Below, in pieces: positions 6,224 to 12,172 of a stretch of DNA of 12,172 nt. The first letter of the stretch is position 1; every line of letters begins with the position of its first letter. The stretch spans positions 1 to 12,172 of the forward strand of contig RFHN01000138.1 in the NCBI GenBank assembly GCA_003695835.1. Direction: 5' to 3'. Source of the DNA: Armatimonadota bacterium. GTDB taxonomy: Bacteria; Armatimonadota; Fimbriimonadia; Fimbriimonadales; ATM1. Below the pieces are notes generated by a model. It saw nothing but the letters and a program-made list of their open reading frames with translations. It made no database searches and was not told the origin of the DNA. Both the position numbers and the translations under genes were made by a program.

Positions 6224-9200
6224 TTAGTCCTCTTCGCCTTCGCTTCTCCGCTCCGCTCGCTCTTCCGCTTCGGCGAGATCGGAGATGGAAGGAACGTCGT
6301 GCCCGAGGTCCGCCGCGAGAGCGCGAACGTCCACGCCTGTCTCGTCGTCGTAGACCTCGGAGATCTCTTCGTAGGACTCCTCGGCTGCCGCCATCTCTGT
6401 GAGCGTCTGCCGCCATACCGGCTGGCGGGTGAGCTCGACCTCGAGGTGGCGGAACTTGGGGAATCCCGTTCCGGCCGGAATCAGTCGGCCAATGATGACG
6501 TTTTCCTTGAGGCCGATAAGGTTGTCCACCTTGCGGCGGATCGCCGCCTCGGTGAGCACCTGCGTCGTCTTTTGGAACGACGCGGCCGACAGGAACGACT
6601 CGCTTTGGAGGCTGGCTCGGGCGATTCCCTGAAGCACCCACTCGGCGGTCGCGCGTCGCGGCTTTCGCTTCTTGGTTTCGCCGGTCGTCGGATCCTCCTC
6701 TTCGATCATCTCGCCGCTGTCGAGCATCTCTTGGATCCGGTCGTTCTCCTCTTTGAGGGCGAAGCGGTCGACCAGCTCGCCGGGGAGGAACCGCGTGTCT
6801 CCGGGGTTGACGACTCGTCGCTTTTTCATCATCTGGCGGCAGATGATCTCGATGTGCTTGTCGTTGATGTCAACGCCTTGCGCCTTGTACACGGCTTGGA
6901 CTTCGCCGACGATGTACTCCTGAACTGCCTTGTCCCCGCGGATCATGAGCAGTTTGTGCGGGTTGAGCGGGCCTTGGGTGATTCGGTCGCCGGCCCGGAT
7001 GCGGTCGCCCTCCTTGACTTCGAGGTTGCCACGGTAGGGCACGAGGATCAGCTCGATGACGGGCACCGTGTTGATCTTCAGTTTCTTCAGGCGGTCGGCG
7101 TCCTTTTTCGTCAGTTCTTGGGTTGCATAGATCTCGACCTCCCCTGTCTCGGGATTGACGACGTCCTTGGCGGCCGCCTTGCCGACGATGCTCGGATCAT
7201 CCGTCTTGATTTCGGTCTCGATCGCAACCCACCGGCAGAGGTCGCCGCGGTAGATCTTCCGAACGATGCCGTCGAATTCGGAGATGATCGCCTCGCCGCT
7301 CGGCTCCTTGCGAGCTTCGAAGATCTCTTCGACTCGGTGGAGGCCGGAGTAGCTCTCGGCGAGCTGCTTCACGAGGCGCTTGACGCGAGCGCGGGCTGAC
7401 CGGCGGGCGCGGTCCATCTCCACCTCTTCGGCAGTCTTGCCCTTCGTGGCGCGAGCCGTGCTCTTCTTCTTGACGATCTCTTTGCCCGTGATGCTCTTGA
7501 GGACGCTCTGTTGCTCGGTCTTGAGCTCGAGAATGTCCTGTCCGTGATCGCGAACAATCTGGCTCCAGGCTTCGTGGGTGCGCCGGTCCGTGTCCTTGAC
7601 GCCGGCGAGCACGTTTTCTTGGGCGATTCCTCCGGTGTGGAAGGTGCGCATCGTCAGCTGCGTGCCGGGCTCGCCGATGGATTGAGCGGCGATGATACCG
7701 ACAGCCAGGCCCACTTCGACCGGGCGGCGCATCGCCATGTCTTCTCCGTAGCACTTCGCGCAGATCCCTTGAGGCAGCTCGCAGGTCAGCGGGCTTCGAA
7801 TCGGTACCTGGAGCTCCATCCGGTCGCCGATGACGAACCCAGCCTTCTTGTACTTCTTCTGCAGCTCCTTCAGGGCGTCTTCGTCCTCGCCAGCCTCGGC
7901 AAGTTCCCGCTCGTACTCTTCGTTGATCGCGTTGAGAGCGGCCACCGCAGTCTCGCGGAAGTACTCGCCTTCCTCACAGAGGATTTCCTTCGTTTCGGGA
8001 TGTTTGACCGTGGTCAGCGCGGTCCGGCCGCGGCAACGATCGCCGAGAGTTTCCAGCACTTCGCCCTCGCGAACCAACTTCCCGACGTGGATGCCGTCCG
8101 TCGTCTCGCAATCCTCCGCCTTGATGATGACGTCCTGCGCAACGTCCACCAGTCGGCGCGTCAGGTAGCCCGCGTCCGCCGTTCGAAGCGCGGTGTCGGC
8201 GAGGCCCTTCCGTGCGCCGTAGGTGGAGACGAAGTACTCGAAGACGTTCAGTCCTTCGTGGAACGAGGACCGGATCGGCAGGTCTTCGATCAAGTTGCCG
8301 AACTGGTCGGTCATGAGGCCGCGCATACCGGCGAGCTGCGTCAGCTGCTTGATGCTTCCTCGGGCGCCGCTCACCGTGACGATGCTCAGCGGGTTGAACT
8401 GTTCGATGTCCTGGAGGATGGCTCCCGCGACCTCGTCGTACGCCTTTGTCCACAGCTCGAGGACCTTCTGCCGTCGCTCCGCCTCGGAGATGAGGCCACG
8501 CTCATACTGCTTGCGCAGCTCTTGCGTCTTCTGCTCGGTCTCTTCGATGATGCGGTTCCGCTCTTCCGGCGGATCCATGTCGGTGATGGCAACCGTGATT
8601 CCGAATCGGGTTGCCCACTGGAATCCCATCTGCTTGATGGCGTCGAGCAGCTCGACGGTCTTTTCGGAGCCGACCGCGGCTTGGATATCCGTGATCAGCG
8701 TCGCCATGTTCTTCTTCGTCAGTTCCCGTTCGAGCCATCGGTCGGAGTACTTCAGCGGGTAGGGCAGGATCTCGTGGAAGAGAAGCTGGCCGGGAGTGAC
8801 GTTCCGCACGATCGTCTCCCATTCCTCGGAATTCGGATCTCCAGAAACAGGTCGCCGGATCCTGACGCGAACCGGATCGTTGAGTGGCAATCGGGCAGCC
8901 GGATCAGGATGCTCGACCAACAGGGTGACGTCTTCCGGCGAGCCGTACACCGGCGGAGCGGGAACGTTTTCCGGATCGGCTTCGTGGGCCTTGATCGCCT
9001 CTTCCAGCTTCCTCGCGCCCTCTTTGGACACCATGGTGAGAGCGTAACCGCCAAGAACGATGTCTTGGATCGGCGAAACGATCGGGCCGCCGTGCGCGGG
9101 GGAAAAGAGGTTGTGCGTGCTGAGCATGAGCACGCGGGCCTCCGCCTGTGCGGCCGCGCCAAGCGGAACGTGGACGGCCATCTGATCGCCATCGAAGTCC

Positions 9201-10849
9201 GCGTTGTAGGCGTGGCAAACCAGAGGATGCACCTGAATCGCCTTTCCATCAATCAGAATCGGTTCGAAGGCCTGGATACCCAGGCGGTGCAGCGTCGGCG
9301 CGCGGTTCAGCAGCACCGGGTGCTCGCGGATCACCTCTTCCAGGGCGTCCCACACGGCCGGGTGGACGCGGTCAATCATTCGCTTCGCCGTCTTGATGTT
9401 CTGCGTGAGCTTGCGTTCGACGAGCGCCTTCATGACGAATGGCTTGAACAGCTCCAGCGCCATCTCCTTCGGCAGACCACACTGGTGTAGCTTCAGGTGC
9501 GGACCGACGACGATGACGGAACGTCCAGAGTAGTCAACGCGCTTCCCAAGCAGATTCTTGCGGAATCGGCCTTCCTTGCCTTCGAGCAAATCGCTGAGGG
9601 ACTTGAGCGGGCGCCCGTTCTGGCTGGTGACCGGTCGGCTTCGGCGGCCGTTGTCAATCAACGCATCCACGGCCTCTTGGAGCAGCCGCTTTTCGTGGTT
9701 GACGATGCTCTCCGGCGCGCGGATCTCGATGATCTTCTTGAGTCGGTTGTTCCGGTTGATGATGCGTCGGTAGAGGTCGTTCAGGTCGGAGGTCGCGAAG
9801 CGACCGCCGTCCAGCTGGACCATTGGTCGAAGCTCGGGGGAGATGACCGGAAGGACGTCGAGCACCATCCACTCGGGCCGGGTCTTCGATTCGATGAGCG
9901 CCTCGACGACGCGGAGACGCTTGATGGACTTGTCGTCGTCATCCACCTTCTTGGTTCTGCGCCGGCTGCTCGCCTTGATGACGGCCTGCCGCAGTTCGCG
10001 TCGCAGGCCCTCCAGGTCGAGGCGTGCGAGCAGTTCCTTGATGGCTGCAGCTCCAATCCCACAATGAACCATCTCCCTGTAGGCCGTTCCGGTTCGGCGC
10101 GAGACAGCGTGCAGCATGCGGTCCAGCGCCCTGTACTTGTCCTCTTCCAGCAGCTGGTTGAGTTCCAGTTCAAACAAGAGCTTGAGGGCGAGCTCGAGGT
10201 CCTGGACGCGCTCCTCCATCTCGCGCCGCTCCGCCTTCAGGCGGTCGTTGACGGCCTTGGTGCGCTCCTTGATGATGTCCTCGCCGTATTCGTCCTTATT
10301 CTCTTCGAGCTCTCGGGCGAACTCTTCCTGGATGAGCTTCTCTTCCTCTTCGAACTGCTCCCGAATCGCCTTTTGTTCCTCGGCGACCGCTTTCTCGATC
10401 TCCTTCCGCCCCTTTTCGAGGCCCTCGAAATCCACATCAATCACGATGAAGTTCGAGAAGTAGACGACCTTCTCGAGCTTCTTGGTGGGGATGTCGAGCA
10501 AGCGGCTGATCTGCCCAGGGATGCCTCGGAGGTACCAGATGTGCACGACCGGGGCAGCCAGCTCGATGTGGCCCATCCGCTCTCGGCGTACCCGCGAACG
10601 CGTGACCTCGACGCCACACCGCTCACAGACAAGCCCCTTGTACTTGACCTTCTTGTACCGACCGCAGTGGCACTCCCAGTCCTTCACGGGACCGAAGATC
10701 CGTTCGCAGAACAGACCGTCTCGCTCCGGCTTGAAGGTACGGTAGTTGATCGTTTCCGGTTTCTTTACCTCGCCGTGAGACCAGCCGATGATGTCTTCCG
10801 GGCTGGCGATGCCGATACGAATCTTTTCGAAGTTTCCAAGATCTGCCAT
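6224..10849 (-). CDS. rpoC: DNA-directed RNA polymerase subunit beta' (RpoC)
   Basis: This is the catalytic large subunit of RNA polymerase, complete at 1541 residues. Landmarks in order: N-terminal zinc-binding cysteines Cys60, Cys62, Cys75 and Cys78; the clamp; the switch and rudder/lid region with the Arg-Phe-Arg-Lys-Asn-Leu-Leu-Gly stretch near 428-435; the active-site Asn-Ala-Asp-Phe-Asp-Gly-Asp-Gln motif at 549-556, with Mg-binding Asp551, Asp553 and Asp555; the bridge helix around 865-900; second zinc-site cysteines Cys914, Cys1023, Cys1030 and Cys1033; and trigger-loop sequence at about 1047-1074. Inserts relative to a minimal RpoC: a charged helical one at about 141-235, a charged helix at about 965-1003, and about 84 extra residues inside the trigger loop (within 1075-1168). 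The C-terminus is acidic. The start at 10849 gives the expected N-terminus. The gene follows rpoB after a 39-nt gap with only a weak AGAGA-type Shine-Dalgarno, and ends 24 nt before a hairpin terminator. Confidence 0.98.
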   Translation of the reverse strand: MADLGNFEKIRIGIASPEDIIGWSHGEVKKPETINYRTFKPERDGLFCERIFGPVKDWECHCGRYKKVKYKGLVCERCGVEVTRSRVRRERMGHIELAAPVVHIWYLRGIPGQISRLLDIPTKKLEKVVYFSNFIVIDVDFEGLEKGRKEIEKAVAEEQKAIREQFEEEEKLIQEEFARELEENKDEYGEDIIKERTKAVNDRLKAERREMEERVQDLELALKLLFELELNQLLEEDKYRALDRMLHAVSRRTGTAYREMVHCGIGAAAIKELLARLDLEGLRRELRQAVIKASSRRRTKKVDDDDKSIKRLRVVEALIESKTRPEWMVLDVLPVISPELRPMVQLDGGRFATSDLNDLYRRIINRNNRLKKIIEIRAPESIVNHEKRLLQEAVDALIDNGRRSRPVTSQNGRPLKSLSDLLEGKEGRFRKNLLGKRVDYSGRSVIVVGPHLKLHQCGLPKEMALELFKPFVMKALVERKLTQNIKTAKRMIDRVHPAVWDALEEVIREHPVLLNRAPTLHRLGIQAFEPILIDGKAIQVHPLVCHAYNADFDGDQMAVHVPLGAAAQAEARVLMLSTHNLFSPAHGGPIVSPIQDIVLGGYALTMVSKEGARKLEEAIKAHEADPENVPAPPVYGSPEDVTLLVEHPDPAARLPLNDPVRVRIRRPVSGDPNSEEWETIVRNVTPGQLLFHEILPYPLKYSDRWLERELTKKNMATLITDIQAAVGSEKTVELLDAIKQMGFQWATRFGITVAITDMDPPEERNRIIEETEQKTQELRKQYERGLISEAERRQKVLELWTKAYDEVAGAILQDIEQFNPLSIVTVSGARGSIKQLTQLAGMRGLMTDQFGNLIEDLPIRSSFHEGLNVFEYFVSTYGARKGLADTALRTADAGYLTRRLVDVAQDVIIKAEDCETTDGIHVGKLVREGEVLETLGDRCRGRTALTTVKHPETKEILCEEGEYFRETAVAALNAINEEYERELAEAGEDEDALKELQKKYKKAGFVIGDRMELQVPIRSPLTCELPQGICAKCYGEDMAMRRPVEVGLAVGIIAAQSIGEPGTQLTMRTFHTGGIAQENVLAGVKDTDRRTHEAWSQIVRDHGQDILELKTEQQSVLKSITGKEIVKKKSTARATKGKTAEEVEMDRARRSARARVKRLVKQLAESYSGLHRVEEIFEARKEPSGEAIISEFDGIVRKIYRGDLCRWVAIETEIKTDDPSIVGKAAAKDVVNPETGEVEIYATQELTKKDADRLKKLKINTVPVIELILVPYRGNLEVKEGDRIRAGDRITQGPLNPHKLLMIRGDKAVQEYIVGEVQAVYKAQGVDINDKHIEIICRQMMKKRRVVNPGDTRFLPGELVDRFALKEENDRIQEMLDSGEMIEEEDPTTGETKKRKPRRATAEWVLQGIARASLQSESFLSAASFQKTTQVLTEAAIRRKVDNLIGLKENVIIGRLIPAGTGFPKFRHLEVELTRQPVWRQTLTEMAAAEESYEEISEVYDDETGVDVRALAADLGHDVPSISDLAEAEERAERRSEGEED

Positions 10850-10888
10850 GTTTTCTATCTCTGGTTTCGCTGTCGTTGCTAACGCGTG

Positions 10889-12172
10889 TTAGAAGGACCC
10901 GACGCTCCGCGCGAGCCTCAGGTCGTCTCCGCCTGCGGGATCTTCCAAGTCCTTCAGGTTGATCTCGCGGTCATTCGCGTCTTCGACCGTTACCTTGAGG
11001 CACAGGCTTCGAAGTTCGTTGATGAGGATCTTGAACGACTCCGGTATGCCTGGCTCGAGAAGGGTTTCTCCTCGAACGATGCTCTCGTAGGTTCGGACGC
11101 GGCCCTGGACGTCGTCCGATTTGATCGTGAGGATCTCCTGCAGCGTCGCCGCAGCGCCGTAGGCCTCCAGCGCCCAAACCTCCATCTCGCCGAAACGCTG
11201 TCCGCCGAACTGAGCCTTGCCGCCCAGGGGCTGCTGCGTCACGAGCGAGTACGGGCCGATGCTCCGCGCGTGAATCTTCTCATCGGCCAGGTGCTCCAGC
11301 TTGAGCATGTAGATGCAGCCGACCGTGATCGGGTGCGGGAACGTTTCGCCAGTGAGGCCGTCCCGAACGATCGTCTTGCCGGACTCTTCGTCGAGGCCCG
11401 CACGTTTCCACGTGTTCTCTTTGATCCGTTCGAGAATCGAGGCGTACACCGCATCCGGCGCCTTGTAGGGCGGCTCCTCGTCGGTGATCTCGACGGGCGC
11501 TTCCGGATCCAACTCCTTCGGGTTGAGGACCGGCTCGGCTGCGAGAATCCGGGAAATCCGCTCGAGGCCGTTCTTGCCGAGCTTGCGGAGCGCGGCTTCG
11601 ACTTCGCTGAGCATTTCGTCAGGTTCTGCGGTTTCGGAGAATCGCACGTCCAGTGCTAAGTCCTGGCGGACATAGGTCTGCAGCGCGTCTCGCTGCATCT
11701 TGCGGGCGAGGCGGGCGATCTCGCCCATGACCTCGTCCTCCGTACTGCCTTCGAAGGCGGGGCAGAGGAACCGCGCCCCGGTCTTCATCCCGACGTATCC
11801 GAGATGAGTTTCAAGAATCTGGCCGATGTTCATCCGGCTCGGAACGCCGAGCGGATTCAGCACGATGTCCACGGGCGTGCCATCTGGCAAGAAGGGCATG
11901 TCCTCCACCGGCATGATTCGGGAGATGACCCCCTTGTTGCCGTGGCGTCCAGCCATCTTGTCGCCCTCGGTGATGCGCCGCTTGAGCGCGACATACACCT
12001 GCACGCGCATGTTCACGCCGGCGGGAAGCTCATCGCCAGGAAGCTGCTCGAGCTCACCGCCCGTGATCTCGCTGACGAGCGAGTCGCGCTTCTTTGATTC
12101 ATAGAAGATCCGTCCGGTGTCCTTGCATCGGTACTTGTAGCGCGAGAAGATCTTGACGTCTACGACCGTACC
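10889..12172 (-). CDS. rpoB: DNA-directed RNA polymerase subunit beta (RpoB), C-terminal part, cut by the window edge
   Basis: The frame stays open from the stop at 10889-10891 to the end of the window, giving the last 427 residues; the true start lies beyond 12172. The fragment begins with a Gly-Thr-Val-Val-Asp-Val sequence and includes the Gly-Asp-Lys-Met-Ala-Gly-Arg-His-Gly-Asn-Lys-Gly motif (about 11927-11962), whose lysines lie near the active site, and Asn-Pro-Leu-Gly-Val-Pro-Ser-Arg-Met-Asn. Near the C-terminus it has the conserved block containing Gly-Gly-Lys-Ala-Gln-Phe-Gly-Gly-Gln-Arg-Phe-Gly-Glu-Met-Glu-Val-Trp, which joins the RpoC N-terminus in the clamp base. Between the conserved Leu-Glu-Thr-His-Leu-Gly and Gly-Leu-Thr-Gly-Glu segments the chain is about 50 residues longer than I recall for E. 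coli or Thermus RpoB. The rifampicin pocket is outside the window. The GTG at 12014-12016 inside the gene is not the start, because homologous sequence continues upstream of it. It is probably co-transcribed with rpoC. Confidence 0.98.
   Translation of the reverse strand, partial: GTVVDVKIFSRYKYRCKDTGRIFYESKKRDSLVSEITGGELEQLPGDELPAGVNMRVQVYVALKRRITEGDKMAGRHGNKGVISRIMPVEDMPFLPDGTPVDIVLNPLGVPSRMNIGQILETHLGYVGMKTGARFLCPAFEGSTEDEVMGEIARLARKMQRDALQTYVRQDLALDVRFSETAEPDEMLSEVEAALRKLGKNGLERISRILAAEPVLNPKELDPEAPVEITDEEPPYKAPDAVYASILERIKENTWKRAGLDEESGKTIVRDGLTGETFPHPITVGCIYMLKLEHLADEKIHARSIGPYSLVTQQPLGGKAQFGGQRFGEMEVWALEAYGAAATLQEILTIKSDDVQGRVRTYESIVRGETLLEPGIPESFKILINELRSLCLKVTVEDANDREINLKDLEDPAGGDDLRLARSVGSF

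Noticed and set aside
6299..7399. 366-codon open frame on the + strand, opposite the 3' part of rpoC
   Set aside because: It is antisense to conserved RpoC sequence, has no ribosome binding site and resembles no family.
7511..9490. 659-codon open frame on the + strand, opposite rpoC
   Set aside because: It is antisense to strongly conserved RpoC sequence. Its product is rich in Arg, His, Asp, Val and Leu with no recognisable motif, as expected from the complement of a GC-rich gene with biased third positions.
6224..10849. RpoC inserts as a possible intein or mobile-element insertion
   Set aside because: The inserts are under 100 residues, stay in frame, lack intein splice-junction residues and contain no endonuclease motif. 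They are not in the active-site motifs where RNA polymerase inteins would be expected.
9497..10882. 461-codon open frame on the + strand, opposite the 5' part of rpoC
   Set aside because: It is the antisense image of the N-terminal RpoC region. The long Leu/Asp/Val-rich runs simply mirror the Glu/Lys-rich coiled-coil codons on the other strand.
10886..11659. 257-codon open frame on the + strand, opposite rpoB
   Set aside because: It is antisense to conserved RpoB sequence and composition-driven.
12008..12016. ATG at 12008-12010 and GTG at 12014-12016 as the start of a short gene
   Set aside because: The frame continues to the window edge with recognisable RpoB sequence, so these are internal codons of a truncated rpoB.

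Overview
The window comes from a bacterial chromosome of moderately high GC content (roughly 60%, estimated by eye). It is coding-dense, with no RNA genes, mobile elements, CRISPR arrays or prophage genes visible. The organism cannot be fixed from the sequence alone. RpoC has a long charged helical insert near its N-terminus, as in several Terrabacteria-type lineages, and the window also carries lineage-specific secreted proteins. I lean weakly towards Armatimonadota (Fimbriimonadia-like) or a neighbouring phylum. This is an inference, not a demonstration.

Layout. Positions 1-6187 carry six genes on the + strand, with gaps of at most 66 nt and several stop/start overlaps, so they are probably one transcription unit. 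In order they are: a membrane-anchored protein of unknown function (31-708); three exported proteins of unknown function (775-1566, 1578-2450, 2447-3286) that share C-terminal sequence landmarks and look like diverged paralogues; NAD-dependent DNA ligase ligA (3298-5310); and an OGG1-type 8-oxoguanine DNA glycosylase (5303-6187). Positions 6224-12172 carry the RNA polymerase large subunits on the - strand: the 3' part of rpoB (cut by the window edge) followed by complete rpoC. The two blocks converge on a 12-bp GC-rich hairpin at 6172-6199, which probably terminates rpoC. It also contains the glycosylase stop codon in its loop.

How the genes work together. The ligase and glycosylase overlap by 8 nt and represent the first and last steps of base excision repair of oxidised guanine, so co-expression makes sense. 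The secreted proteins have no visible link to DNA repair. RpoB and RpoC are partners in the transcription core.

Main points for a second look: an insertion of about 84 residues in the RpoC trigger loop at the site where other lineages carry SI3; extra helical inserts elsewhere in RpoC and in RpoB; the tandem family of exported proteins, one of them about 12% methionine with no Cys or His; a probable CTG start codon at 2447; and an OGG1-type glycosylase that keeps the human-like cytosine-recognition residues but has His where human OGG1 has Gln315. I found no clearly new multi-gene system.
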